Positions 1 to 8,247 of a stretch of DNA of 64,000 nt are shown here, one piece after another. Within the stretch, counting starts at the first letter, position 1, and every line of letters begins with the position of its first letter. The notes under the pieces were generated by a model, which saw only the letters and a program-made list of their open reading frames with translations, was not told where the DNA came from and made no database searches. The DNA is from a bacterium (lineage in GTDB: Bacteria; Campylobacterota; Campylobacteria; Campylobacterales; Sulfurimonadaceae), in NCBI GenBank assembly GCA_018825665.1, contig JAHJEG010000018.1:1-64000 (forward strand). The letters run 5' to 3'. Both the position numbers and the translations under genes were made by a program.

Positions 1-141
1 CAATAATGAGTCTACAATACTGATAAGGGTTTGCTCGTCCATAAACTCTAAAAGATCAGGATTGATAGATGTGGAGTTCACATCGCCATACGTATTAAGA
101 AGATTTTGTATATCTTCAATCAATTGTTGTTTTGTGCTCAT
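1..141 (-). CDS. Truncated hypothetical protein (N-terminal 47 residues)
   Basis: An ATG at 141 on the minus strand opens a frame that runs without a stop to the window edge. The visible protein begins MSTKQQLIEDIQNLLNTYGD and is acidic and probably helical. I do not recognise the family. Because only the N-terminus is inside the window, length and function cannot be judged. It is divergent from the diguanylate cyclase gene, with about 230 bp between the two starts. Confidence 0.6.
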   Translation of the reverse strand, partial: MSTKQQLIEDIQNLLNTYGDVNSTSINPDLLEFMDEQTLISIVDSLL

Positions 142-327
142 GTTTTTCCGTTGTAATCAATAATTTATAACGAACTATATATTTAATACCTTATAAATAG
201 ATTAGAAGTATACAATAATCTATTTATTGATTAACATAATGTAAATTCTATTGAAATATTTTTTCTTCATTCTATTCACATAATACAATATATAATTACA
301 TTATGCGGTATTTAATTTATTATATTT

Positions 328-333
328 TATAAT
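328..333 (+). promoter_or_regulatory. Candidate -10 box for the CZB-GGDEF gene
   Basis: TATAAT lies 36 bp before the ATG in a very AT-rich gap (142-368). No convincing -35 box is seen, which is normal for Campylobacterota sigma-70 promoters. The rest of the gap holds only AT-rich sequence and a weak CATAAT/ATTATG inverted repeat. Confidence 0.35.
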
Positions 334-368
334 GTAGCGATTGAAAATTTTTAGGTCTGGACTATACA

Positions 369-1649
369 ATGCAGATAATACAGAAATACTTTCCCCAAAT
401 TCAAGAATGTGTACGTGACTTCAATATAAGTATAGAAAGCATACAAATTGATACGAATAGTGAGCTTCTGTATACACACGCAATTTCAGAACATAAAAAG
501 ATGTTTTTAAAGCTTCTTCTTTCCACTTCTGAAGATGAAATTAAAAGTAATACAAAAGAGCTTGTACACTTTACCATTGAGCATGATATATCCTATTTGT
601 TCCTTTATAGCGAGCTAATTACCGTTGTACGTAAACTTCTGGGCAATCTTGTAGAAAAACACGATTTTGAGCATATCGATACAATCAATCTTTTTTTCTC
701 GGAACATGAAGATAGAATATCATCTTTATATCTCCAAAAATATTTAAATCAACTTCGTATTAAAAATGAGCTGCGACTGTCTCATATCTCATTAATGCCT
801 GATAAAAAGTTTATGGTGCATTTTGAGAGTCATATATTATGGGTGCTAAATCTTATTTCCTACATACAAAATAATGAATTCCATGATGATTATCCTGAGC
901 TTAACCCTAATCATTGTGGATTTGGAAAATGGATGAAAGAAGCAACAACTTCATACCTACTGTCCACCTCTCATTTTAAACTCTTGGAAAAACTTCATAT
1001 AAACTTACATGATTTGGCTGCGAATGTTGTCAACTATTGTAAGAATAAAGAGATCCGCCCTTCCACCCTTATTCACCTTATGCATAGAATTGATGACTAT
1101 TCGCTTGAAATAGGAAATGAGATCGCGTTTTTAAATGAGATAGAAGAGAGTGCAAAAGACCCTCTCACTCACCTGTTGACCAGGCGCTTATTTAACAAAA
1201 TAATGCTAAGCAAACTTGACATATCAAAAGCTACAGGCAGAGAATTCTCTCTTATGATGTGCGATCTGGATCATTTTAAACTAATTAATGATACGTATGG
1301 ACATGCTGTGGGAGATATCGTATTGAAGCATTTTTCAAGTGTACTGGAGCATACTCTTCGTAAATCAGATTATATTTTTCGTTTTGGAGGGGAAGAATTT
1401 ATGATTTTACTGCCAATGACGAATAAAGATGAAGCCCTTATGCTCGCACAAAAAGTATGCAAGGCAACTGCCTCTAAGCAGGTGGCTCTGGAAAATATAT
1501 CTATAAATTATACTGTGAGTATAGGTACTATAGCTATTATGACAGACAATGCGACCACTGTAAACCAGGATGTAGTAGACAAGCATATTACTCAAGTAGA
1601 TGAAAAGCTTTATCTGGCGAAAGAACGGGGAAGAAATCGCGTGGAATAA
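369..1649 (+). CDS. Diguanylate cyclase with CZB zinc-sensing domain
   Basis: A 426-residue protein predicted to make cyclic di-GMP from two GTP. The C-terminal GGDEF domain (about 265-426) has the active-site signature GGEEF at 340-344 and an intact inhibitory I-site RKSD at 331-334, five residues upstream, so product inhibition is expected. Residues about 145-235 form a CZB domain: H155, C183 (in HCGFGKW), H210 and H214 match the three-His/one-Cys zinc site of E. coli DgcZ, including the 27-residue C-to-H gap. The first ~145 residues are helical and not recognised. No membrane segment or signal peptide is visible, so it is probably cytoplasmic. By analogy with DgcZ, zinc binding would inhibit it; this is inferred. 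It is a single-gene unit convergent with rnpB. Confidence 0.88.
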   Translation: MQIIQKYFPQIQECVRDFNISIESIQIDTNSELLYTHAISEHKKMFLKLLLSTSEDEIKSNTKELVHFTIEHDISYLFLYSELITVVRKLLGNLVEKHDFEHIDTINLFFSEHEDRISSLYLQKYLNQLRIKNELRLSHISLMPDKKFMVHFESHILWVLNLISYIQNNEFHDDYPELNPNHCGFGKWMKEATTSYLLSTSHFKLLEKLHINLHDLAANVVNYCKNKEIRPSTLIHLMHRIDDYSLEIGNEIAFLNEIEESAKDPLTHLLTRRLFNKIMLSKLDISKATGREFSLMMCDLDHFKLINDTYGHAVGDIVLKHFSSVLEHTLRKSDYIFRFGGEEFMILLPMTNKDEALMLAQKVCKATASKQVALENISINYTVSIGTIAIMTDNATTVNQDVVDKHITQVDEKLYLAKERGRNRVE

Positions 1650-1724
1650 ATCAGGGCATACAAGCTCTTATATACTCATATTTTTTAATATTAGCATATA
1701 TAAACCTTCGAAAAATAAGAAGCT

Positions 1725-2044
1725 AGGTACAACTATAAGCCGAGTTTTGTCTCAATAGCATTAATCTACTATACCATTTACATAGTATCTCTAGCGAAAC
1801 AATAGCAATGTAAGACGCTAACCATTTGTTTCTTGCTGCCATGTTGGGTTTACAAGCTTTCTATATTGCTATAGAAACTGGTGGTCTCTTACTCCACCTT
1901 TTCACCTTTACTGCCCGTTAAAGCAGAAGTCTATTTTCTGTTGCACTTTCCCTCGTATCACTACGGCCATTAATTAAATGGAACACTGTCTTACAGCAGC
2001 TCGGACTTTCCTCTTGTAAAAACAAGTCACTATCTGTTGTACCT
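1725..2044 (-). ncRNA. rnpB: RNase P RNA (bacterial type A)
   Basis: The catalytic RNA of ribonuclease P, which trims the 5' leader of tRNA precursors. On the minus strand the 5' region contains GAGGAAAGTCCGAGCTGC (about 2000-2017), the middle has GGTGGAGTAAGAGACCACCAG-like sequence (about 1878-1900), and the 3' region ends with GACAAAACTCGGCTTAT (about 1736-1752); all three are universal conserved elements. The ends pair: AGGTACAAC at the 5' end with GTTGTACCT at the 3' end (helix P1), which sets the boundaries to within a few bases. Confidence 0.95.
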
Positions 2045-2049
2045 GCGAA

Positions 2050-2055
2050 ATTCTA
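2050..2055 (-). promoter_or_regulatory. -10 box of rnpB
   Basis: TAGAAT on the minus strand sits 6 bp before the P1-defined 5' end of RNase P RNA, the right distance for a sigma-70 start. The outermost TetR-type palindrome (2094-2105) lies about 50 bp upstream of the start. Confidence 0.55.
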
Positions 2056-2093
2056 CACTTTTATCCTTTAAATAATATTCAAATCCACGTAAT

Positions 2094-2201
2094 GAACAGT
2101 TGTTAACTTTAACTACATCTACAAAGAACACTTGTTCACTTGGCAATAAGTTTAAATTAACACTTGTTCATATATAATACATATCTAATTAACAAGTGTT
2201 C
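2094..2201. promoter_or_regulatory. Four phased palindromic operator-like sites
   Basis: Four copies of the dyad (G/T)AACA-N2-TGTT(C/A) lie at 2094-2105, 2126-2137, 2158-2169 and 2190-2201. Their centres are exactly 32 bp apart, about three helical turns, so all face the same side of the DNA. The DNA between them is not repeated, so this is not a simple tandem duplication. The last two flank the -10 box of the adjacent TetR-type gene. They most likely bind that regulator; binding is inferred. Confidence 0.7.
2173..2178 (+). promoter_or_regulatory. -10 box of the TetR-family gene
   Basis: A perfect TATAAT 46 bp before the start codon. One palindrome (2158-2169) covers the -35 to -10 spacer and another (2190-2201) covers the start of transcription, a layout suited to repression. 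Confidence 0.55.
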
Positions 2202-2223
2202 ATCTTAAGAAAAAGGTTGCTTT

Positions 2224-2841
2224 ATGCCCGAAAATACGAAGCTCATTAAACATCATGGAACAAAAGAAAAAATACTAAAAGAGTCGTTTATATTGTTTTC
2301 CGAACATGGATATACAGGTACAAGTGTTAGAAAAATTGCTTCAAAAGTTGGAATTAGGGAGAGCGCCCTTTATAATCACTTTAAAAATAAAGAAGAGATA
2401 TTTCTCGAAGTCGCAAAAGATATTTTTTCTTCACCCTTCTCTTTTGAGAATGAGAACATCCATGAATTGGCTTTAAAAGGAAAGATGTTTCTGCATAAAT
2501 ATACGATGCAGTACAAGCTGCTTACATTCGACAAAAACAATGAAAGTATGTTTAGAATACTGCTTATAGAGTTATTGCAGAACAAAGAGCTTAGAGAGCA
2601 GTTTATGAATGAATTTCATAACAAAAATATAAAGCTTCTCTCTGAAGGTTTTTTTGTAATGATGCAAAATTCACTTATCAGATCATCAGATCCGATGACA
2701 ATGTCTTATGAATTTTTATCCACCCTATTCTACATAAGACTTCAAATTACTCTTATGAGATTTGATTCCTTATCCACAACACATCTATCTACACAATTTG
2801 AAAAACATGTTGATTTTTTTTGGGAAAGCATAAAAATTTAG
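2224..2841 (+). CDS. TetR/AcrR-family transcriptional regulator
   Basis: A 205-residue one-component regulator. The N-terminal helix-turn-helix (about 14-60) is typical: KEKILKESFILFSEHGYTGT followed by SVRKIASKVG and SALYNHFKNKEEIF. The C-terminal ~140 residues form the usual helical ligand-binding and dimer region, which is too diverse to name a ligand. The start follows a weak AAGG site 8 bp upstream. No gene on the same strand follows it, so its targets besides its own promoter must lie elsewhere. The four palindromes upstream suggest autoregulation. Confidence 0.9.
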   Translation: MPENTKLIKHHGTKEKILKESFILFSEHGYTGTSVRKIASKVGIRESALYNHFKNKEEIFLEVAKDIFSSPFSFENENIHELALKGKMFLHKYTMQYKLLTFDKNNESMFRILLIELLQNKELREQFMNEFHNKNIKLLSEGFFVMMQNSLIRSSDPMTMSYEFLSTLFYIRLQITLMRFDSLSTTHLSTQFEKHVDFFWESIKI

Positions 2842-2906
2842 AAAATGATTTAATACTATGTAATATCTAGTCTTTTTAGATATTAGTTAATATTAGGATT
2901 GGGGTT

Positions 2907-2937
2907 AAAAAAAAGCAACTCTTGCGAGCTGCTTTTT
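2907..2937. terminator. Bidirectional terminator between the TetR gene and oorC
   Basis: An A-run, AGCAACTC, a TTGC-centred loop, then GAGCTGCT and a T-run: a 12-bp stem with one mismatch and A/T tracts on both sides. It can terminate both the plus-strand regulator and the minus-strand oor operon. Confidence 0.8.
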
Positions 2938-2943
2938 GATTTT

Positions 2944-3501
2944 TTATTTTGCCATAGCTTCTTTTGCATATTTTTCACCAAGTTCATACGCTTTTAAATT
3001 CGCTGCATGTACTTTGGCCGGTACTTTAGAAAGCATAGTTTCTACAAGTGCATCTTTATCGATTGCTTTTTGCATAGTATTTGCAATTGCAAGAGCAACT
3101 ACAGATTGTGTAATTACATTACCAACCTCTTCTTTTGCAATAGTAATGATAGGAATCTCATGTATCTTCCATGTTTTTCTGTCCTCATCTGTTGGGTGCA
3201 CAAGATTTGGATCAACAACGATAGTGCCGCCTGGCGTAACTCCGTTTTTAAATGAGTTGTAGCTTACCTGAGCAACAGAAAGCATAAAATCAATTTCACC
3301 GTCATTTGCATAAGGATAGAAAATCTCTTCATCATCCAGAGTAATATCAACAACAGTTGGTCCACCACGCACCTGTGAAGTATACGTAGCAGTTTTTAGA
3401 CCTTCTCCGCCAGTTTTGATTTTTGCAGCTGCAAAAATCTCTCCTGCTAGAAGTACACCTTGACCGCCAACACCAGTAAATCTCATTAAATTTCTAGCCA
3501 T
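2944..3501 (-). CDS. oorC: 2-oxoglutarate:acceptor oxidoreductase, gamma subunit
   Basis: The 185-residue gamma subunit of the CoA-dependent, ferredoxin-type 2-oxoglutarate oxidoreductase. It opens with the family signature RFTGVGGQGVLLAGEIFAAA, the Rossmann-like start of the pyruvate/ketoisovalerate oxidoreductase gamma domain. In autotrophic Campylobacterota the enzyme works reductively, carboxylating succinyl-CoA to 2-oxoglutarate. It is the last gene of the operon, 9 bp after oorB, with GGGGA before its ATG, and the bidirectional terminator follows its stop. Confidence 0.93.
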   Translation of the reverse strand: MARNLMRFTGVGGQGVLLAGEIFAAAKIKTGGEGLKTATYTSQVRGGPTVVDITLDDEEIFYPYANDGEIDFMLSVAQVSYNSFKNGVTPGGTIVVDPNLVHPTDEDRKTWKIHEIPIITIAKEEVGNVITQSVVALAIANTMQKAIDKDALVETMLSKVPAKVHAANLKAYELGEKYAKEAMAK

Positions 3502-3510
3502 CGTGTCCCC

Positions 3511-4368
3511 TTATATTTTTTTAGTAAAGTCATCTTGAGAAATTGTTTTTCTCTGACCTTGATGTACTTTGATAATCTCAGCATACATGTCACAATACTC
3601 ATCAGCTTCCGTGTCTTCTTTTAAGATACCTGTAGGAAGTAGATTAGTTTGCTCTTCCGGAGTAAGTGCATCGTACTTTTTCTTAGGCATAGTAATGCTA
3701 TCAATCCATTCCAGATTTTCCATCGCAGAAGCCATTTTATTTTTTCTACCAAGGTTAATGTGACAGTTTGAAAGGATATCAAGACATGCAAATCCTCTGT
3801 GCTCCAGTGCTTTTACAAATACTTTTTCAAGCTTTTTAGGATCAAGCATAGACTCACGAGCAACAAAAGAAGCTCCAGAAGCAATCGCCAAATTACATGT
3901 ATCAAAAGTCGGATCGATATTACCGGCTTTTTGAGAAACTGTCCACATACCTTTTGGAGTAGTTGGAGAAGTTTGTGAATTTGTTAAACCGTAGATAAAG
4001 TTGTTGATAATAATCATCGTTATATCTATGTTTCTTCTACAGCCGTGAATAGTATGATTACCACCAATTGCTAGAGCATCACCGTCACCTGCAACACAAA
4101 TAACGTGTTTATCAGGATTAACAAGTTTGATACCGGTTGCAAATGCAACAGTACGACCATGTGTAGTATGAACAGTATTGAAATCAACATAAGATGAAAA
4201 TCTTCCCGAACACCCTATTCCCGAAACAACACATACGTCATCTCTGTTAATGCCAAGCTTATCAATTGCTCTCACGAAAGCTTTAAGAATAACACCGTCA
4301 CCACAACCCCAACACCATAGTGTTGGCATTTTTTCAAGTCTTAAATATTTATCATAATTAAATGCCAT
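3511..4368 (-). CDS. oorB: 2-oxoglutarate:acceptor oxidoreductase, beta (TPP) subunit
   Basis: The 285-residue thiamine-pyrophosphate subunit. The N-terminal WCWGCGDG motif carries cluster or cofactor cysteines, and GDGDALAIGGNH followed about 25 residues later by NNFIYGLT is the TPP/Mg-binding signature. It follows oorA by a single base, so translation is probably coupled. With OorA it forms the catalytic core. Its size agrees with Helicobacter OorB. Confidence 0.94.
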   Translation of the reverse strand: MAFNYDKYLRLEKMPTLWCWGCGDGVILKAFVRAIDKLGINRDDVCVVSGIGCSGRFSSYVDFNTVHTTHGRTVAFATGIKLVNPDKHVICVAGDGDALAIGGNHTIHGCRRNIDITMIIINNFIYGLTNSQTSPTTPKGMWTVSQKAGNIDPTFDTCNLAIASGASFVARESMLDPKKLEKVFVKALEHRGFACLDILSNCHINLGRKNKMASAMENLEWIDSITMPKKKYDALTPEEQTNLLPTGILKEDTEADEYCDMYAEIIKVHQGQRKTISQDDFTKKI

Positions 4369-4369
4369 T

Positions 4370-5503
4370 TTACAGCTCCTTTACTTTATTAACAATCTCA
4401 TAAGGAGATATCGGTCTACCGTTAACTTTAAACAAACCGTTAATGTCAAGTCTACCAGTTGAACGTTGAACTTCATCTCTATATTGGCCGATATTTAACT
4501 CAACAACTAGGATTTTAGGGATTTTAGCTCCTAATTCTCTCATTCTGTCTTGTGGGCTTGGCCATAAAGTAATTGGTCTGAATAAACCGGCTTTGATTCC
4601 TTCAGCTCTTAAGTGACGAATCGCTTCTTTGGCAGCAAGTGATACAGAACCATAAGCAATGATTAAGATTTCAGCATCATCAATAAAAAACTCTTCATTT
4701 GATTCAATCTCGTCTTTATGTAATTCAACCTTGTCTTCAAGTCTTTGAATCAGTTTTCTACAAGTTTCAATCTCTTCAGTCGGAAAACCTTTTTTATCAT
4801 GGTGAAGACCTGTAAAGTGATAACGGTACCCTTTAAACATTGGGTTAAGCACTGCTGGCTGATCATGTTCACATTCGTATGGGAAGTATTCTTCAGCCGG
4901 ACCGTCAAAAGATTTACGAGGTACGATACCGTCTCTTACTTCTTCTTCCGTAGGAAGCATTGCTTTTCCATGCATGTGCCCAATAGTTTCATCAAGCAAT
5001 ACAAATACCGGCTGCATAAATCTATCAGCCAAGTTAAACGCTCTTACTGTTTCTGTGTAGCATTCAGCAAGTGAACCGGCACATAAAGTGATTGATTTGT
5101 AATCACCGTGTGATGGATTTTTCGCTTGTGCAACGTCACCCTGTGATACACGGGTAGGAAGACCAGTTGATGGACCGCCACGCATAACGTTTACAACAAC
5201 CAAAGGCACTTCAGCCATCTGCGCAAGACCAAGGTTTTCTGCTTTAAGAGAAATACCAGGACCCGATGTAGCCGTCATCGTTCTAACGCCAGCCATACCT
5301 GCACCAATAGCAGCAGCAACACCAGCAATTTCATCTTCCATCTGAATACATACACCGCCAACTGCTGGCATTAAGTCAGACATCTCATGCATTACTTCAC
5401 TTGATGGTGTAATTGGGTATCCACCGAAAAATGTACATCCTGCATCTTTTGCAGCTAATGCTGATAATTCATTACCAGTTGAAATTACTTCTCTAGTTCC
5501 CAT
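4370..5503 (-). CDS. oorA: 2-oxoglutarate:acceptor oxidoreductase, alpha subunit
   Basis: The 377-residue alpha subunit. The conserved YPITPSSE segment near residues 30-37, which contacts TPP and substrate in this superfamily, is intact, and the C-terminal transketolase-like domain runs through GSVSLAAKEAIRHLRAEGIK. Its ATG overlaps the oorD stop (TAATG), so translation is probably coupled. Part of the oorDABC set. Confidence 0.95.
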   Translation of the reverse strand: MGTREVISTGNELSALAAKDAGCTFFGGYPITPSSEVMHEMSDLMPAVGGVCIQMEDEIAGVAAAIGAGMAGVRTMTATSGPGISLKAENLGLAQMAEVPLVVVNVMRGGPSTGLPTRVSQGDVAQAKNPSHGDYKSITLCAGSLAECYTETVRAFNLADRFMQPVFVLLDETIGHMHGKAMLPTEEEVRDGIVPRKSFDGPAEEYFPYECEHDQPAVLNPMFKGYRYHFTGLHHDKKGFPTEEIETCRKLIQRLEDKVELHKDEIESNEEFFIDDAEILIIAYGSVSLAAKEAIRHLRAEGIKAGLFRPITLWPSPQDRMRELGAKIPKILVVELNIGQYRDEVQRSTGRLDINGLFKVNGRPISPYEIVNKVKEL

Positions 5504-5838
5504 TATTTAACTCCTTGTTGGTCAAGTGACATAAAATTGTTTGCCACAATCGCCGCTTGACGCTCTTTAGCATCATCTGTAAGTTTAGCAAATTTATAAT
5601 CTTTTTTATCTGCTACATAAATAGCAAAATCAGGGCATGTAAGTTCACACTCATTACAGCCAATACACGCTTCTGGATGATCAATAGAAATCATTGCACC
5701 CAAAGTTGATGTTGAGTCATATCTCATACCTAAAACACCCGAAGGACATACAGACACACAAATGTCACAAGCTTTACAATTGCTAGTATTTACCCAAACA
5801 GGTGCATTATTTACGTTTTCAGTCATTGCAGTTCCCAT
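5503..5838 (-). CDS. oorD: 2-oxoglutarate:acceptor oxidoreductase, ferredoxin-like subunit
   Basis: A 111-residue protein with two [4Fe-4S] motifs: C21, C24, C27 and C31, and C58, C61, C64 and C68, the last cysteine of each followed by proline. It carries electrons between the TPP core and the cellular ferredoxin. The ATG at 5838 is preceded by GGAG within the end of the HMA gene, whose stop codon is directly adjacent (TAAATG). An in-frame ATG at 5826 is less well placed. Confidence 0.94.
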   Translation of the reverse strand: MGTAMTENVNNAPVWVNTSNCKACDICVSVCPSGVLGMRYDSTSTLGAMISIDHPEACIGCNECELTCPDFAIYVADKKDYKFAKLTDDAKERQAAIVANNFMSLDQQGVK

Positions 5839-6165
5839 TTATTCTCCTATTTTATTATTTGCAGATTCATCTGCACTATCTTTGATATTAAATTTCCCTA
5901 TAGCACAAGAAACAAAACTTTTCGCCTTAAGACTAGCTAAATCTCCAAAGCTATTTTCCTCATCACAAAGAGGATAGCCTAGTTTTCTTAAAATAGCTCT
6001 AAAGTGTGCTGGTGACGCCTCATCTTCGATCTCTACTGTTACCTTACGAGGCTCGCACGAAAGGTCAACTTTTACACCATCAAAGCCCTCTTTTTTCAGG
6101 GCTTTTTTAATGGTATTTGCACAGCCTTCACAGCGTACATTGTCAACCTCTACTGTATAAAGCAT
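5839..6165 (-). CDS. HMA-domain (CopZ-like) metal-binding protein in the TCA operon
   Basis: A 108-residue protein whose first ~68 residues form a heavy-metal-associated ferredoxin-like fold with the metal-binding RCEGCANTIKKAL motif (C12, C15). The ~40-residue tail adds further cysteines (in PLCDEE and FVSCAIGKF) and is not recognised. Such domains carry Cu(I) or similar ions. It sits between sucD (5 bp) and oorD (0 bp) with no promoter of its own visible, so it is made together with CO2-fixing enzymes. Why a metallochaperone-like protein belongs here is not known to me; a role in enzyme maturation or redox sensing is only a guess. Confidence 0.8.
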   Translation of the reverse strand: MLYTVEVDNVRCEGCANTIKKALKKEGFDGVKVDLSCEPRKVTVEIEDEASPAHFRAILRKLGYPLCDEENSFGDLASLKAKSFVSCAIGKFNIKDSADESANNKIGE

Positions 6166-6170
6166 TTGAA

Positions 6171-7046
6171 CTATTTCTTTTTTAAGACTTCTGCAACAGC
6201 TTTGCCAATCTCAGCAGGGGAAACTACAACTTTTACGCCAGCAGCTTCAAGTGCTTCCATTTTTTCTTTTGCTGTTCCAGCACCGCCGCTAACAATAGCC
6301 CCGGCGTGCCCCATACGTTTACCTGCAGGTGCAGTTTGACCAGCAATAAATGCTACGACAGGCTTAGTAATATTTTCTTTAATATATGCTGCCGCTTGAA
6401 TTTCAAGATCACCACCGATTTCACCGATCATTACAATTGCTTCAGTTTCCGGGTCTGCTTCAAACATTGGTAAAAGTTGTTTGTATGATAGACCGATTAT
6501 TGGATCACCGCCTATACCAACTGCAGTTGTAATACCAAAGCCTTCTTTACATACCTGATTCGCACCTTCGTATGTTAAAGTTCCTGACTTAGAGATAAGA
6601 CCCACGTTGCCTTTTTTGAAAATCATTCCAGGCATAATACCTATTTTACACTCTTCTGCAGTGATGATACCCGGACAGTTTGGCCCGATTGTCATCATGC
6701 CGTGTTTTACAGCAAATGCTTTTGCAGCTTGCATATCACGAACAGGAGCACCTTCTGTAATTATTACAGCAAGCTCAATACCTGCATCAGCAGCTTCCAT
6801 TACAGCATCTGCAACAAATGCAGGTGGAACAAAAATCATACTCACTGTTGCACCTGTAGTGTTCACTGCATCTTTTACAGTATTGAAAACCGGCTTACCT
6901 AAATGTTCCTGACCGCCCTTGTTTGGAGTAACACCGCCAACAATATTTGTGCCGTACGCTATACATTGTTCAGCGTGGAAAGAGCCCTCTTTACCTGTAA
7001 AACCTTGAACGATAACCTTTGTATCTTTGTTTACTAAAATACTCAT
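6171..7046 (-). CDS. sucD: Succinyl-CoA synthetase, alpha subunit
   Basis: The 291-residue alpha subunit, which interconverts succinate, CoA and NTP with succinyl-CoA. The CoA-binding domain starts with [17 protein letters not shown] and [16 protein letters not shown], and the phosphorylated histidine is H247 in [14 protein letters not shown]. It follows sucC by 5 bp with GGAG upstream of its ATG. In the reductive cycle it supplies succinyl-CoA for the adjacent OorDABC. Confidence 0.96.
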   Translation of the reverse strand: MSILVNKDTKVIVQGFTGKEGSFHAEQCIAYGTNIVGGVTPNKGGQEHLGKPVFNTVKDAVNTTGATVSMIFVPPAFVADAVMEAADAGIELAVIITEGAPVRDMQAAKAFAVKHGMMTIGPNCPGIITAEECKIGIMPGMIFKKGNVGLISKSGTLTYEGANQVCKEGFGITTAVGIGGDPIIGLSYKQLLPMFEADPETEAIVMIGEIGGDLEIQAAAYIKENITKPVVAFIAGQTAPAGKRMGHAGAIVSGGAGTAKEKMEALEAAGVKVVVSPAEIGKAVAEVLKKK

Positions 7047-7051
7047 ATAAA

Positions 7052-8221
7052 CTATTCTCCTTTCGCTGCAGCTACTGCTTTTGCAGCACCATCAGCTAAA
7101 TCTGTAGCTGCTATAACATTTGGGATGTTTGCATTTTTAAGAATCTCTGCTGCTTCTGGTGCATTTGTTCCATCAAGACGAACGATAACCGGCACATGAA
7201 CATCTACAAGTTTTGTAGCTTCAAGAATACCGTTTGCAATACGATCACATCTAACAATACCGCCAAAAATATTTACAAATATAGCTTTTACATTAGGATT
7301 TTTAAGAATAATTTCAAAACCTTTTGCAACTGTTTCAGCATTTGCACTACCGCCAACATCAAGAAAGTTTGCAGGAGTTCCGCCCATGTAGTTAATTGTA
7401 TCCATAGTACCCATAGCAAGGCCGGCACCATTTACCATACAACCAATTTCACCATCAAGACTGATATAAGAAAGACCGTAACGACTTGCTTCACGCTCAT
7501 CAGCATCCTCTTCAGAAATATCTCTCATATCTTCGATATCAGGATGACGGCCAAGAGCTGAATCATCAAATCCCATTTTTCCATCAAGCGCCAAGAAATC
7601 GCCACTAGCTGTTTTGATCAAAGGATTAATTTCAATCATTTCCGCGTCATTTTCCATATATACTTTGTAAAGAGCAGCAGCAAACTTTATAAATTTACCT
7701 TGCTCTTCTTTAGCAAGTCCAAGTCCGAATGCCAATTCACGTCCATGAAAACCTTGAAAACCAACAGCTGGATCTACAGCAACTTTGATTATTTTTTCAG
7801 GAGTATTGTGAGCAACATCTTCGATTGCCATACCGCCTTCTGTAGAAGCCATTATTACCGGCATCTCTTTAGCACGGTCAAGAACTACACCTAAATAAAG
7901 TTCATCTTTAATATCAGCACCCTCTTCAATATAAACTTTTTGAACAAGTTTACCTTCAGGTCCAGTCTGATGAGTTACAAGTTGCATCCCTAAAATCTCG
8001 CCTGCAAGAGTTTTCACTTCTTCCAGTGATTTAGCAAGTTTAACACCACCGCCAAGTCCGCGACCTCCAGCATGTATTTGTGCTTTTACAACCCAAATTT
8101 TTCCGCCTAATTCCTGTGCATTAGTCATCGCCTGAGATGGTGTATTTGCAATAATACCTCTTGGTGTCGGAACACCATATTTAGCAAATATTTGCTTTGC
8201 CTGATACTCATGTATATTCAT
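7052..8221 (-). CDS. sucC: Succinyl-CoA synthetase, beta subunit
   Basis: The 389-residue ATP-grasp beta subunit. It begins [20 protein letters not shown], has the glycine-rich [14 protein letters not shown] nucleotide loop near 52-65, the metal-binding EINPLIKT segment near 198, and the C-terminal [13 protein letters not shown] region that closes over the phosphohistidine. AAGGAG precedes the ATG. It follows fumC by 26 bp. Confidence 0.96.
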   Translation of the reverse strand: MNIHEYQAKQIFAKYGVPTPRGIIANTPSQAMTNAQELGGKIWVVKAQIHAGGRGLGGGVKLAKSLEEVKTLAGEILGMQLVTHQTGPEGKLVQKVYIEEGADIKDELYLGVVLDRAKEMPVIMASTEGGMAIEDVAHNTPEKIIKVAVDPAVGFQGFHGRELAFGLGLAKEEQGKFIKFAAALYKVYMENDAEMIEINPLIKTASGDFLALDGKMGFDDSALGRHPDIEDMRDISEEDADEREASRYGLSYISLDGEIGCMVNGAGLAMGTMDTINYMGGTPANFLDVGGSANAETVAKGFEIILKNPNVKAIFVNIFGGIVRCDRIANGILEATKLVDVHVPVIVRLDGTNAPEAAEILKNANIPNVIAATDLADGAAKAVAAAKGE

Positions 8222-8247
8222 TAATTCTCCTTTTTATAAAATGGAAA

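Noticed and set aside
2936-3262. 108-residue plus-strand frame opposite oorC
   Set aside because: It lies wholly antisense to a clear oorC gene, lacks a ribosome site and resembles no family; many such frames occur in this AT-rich window.
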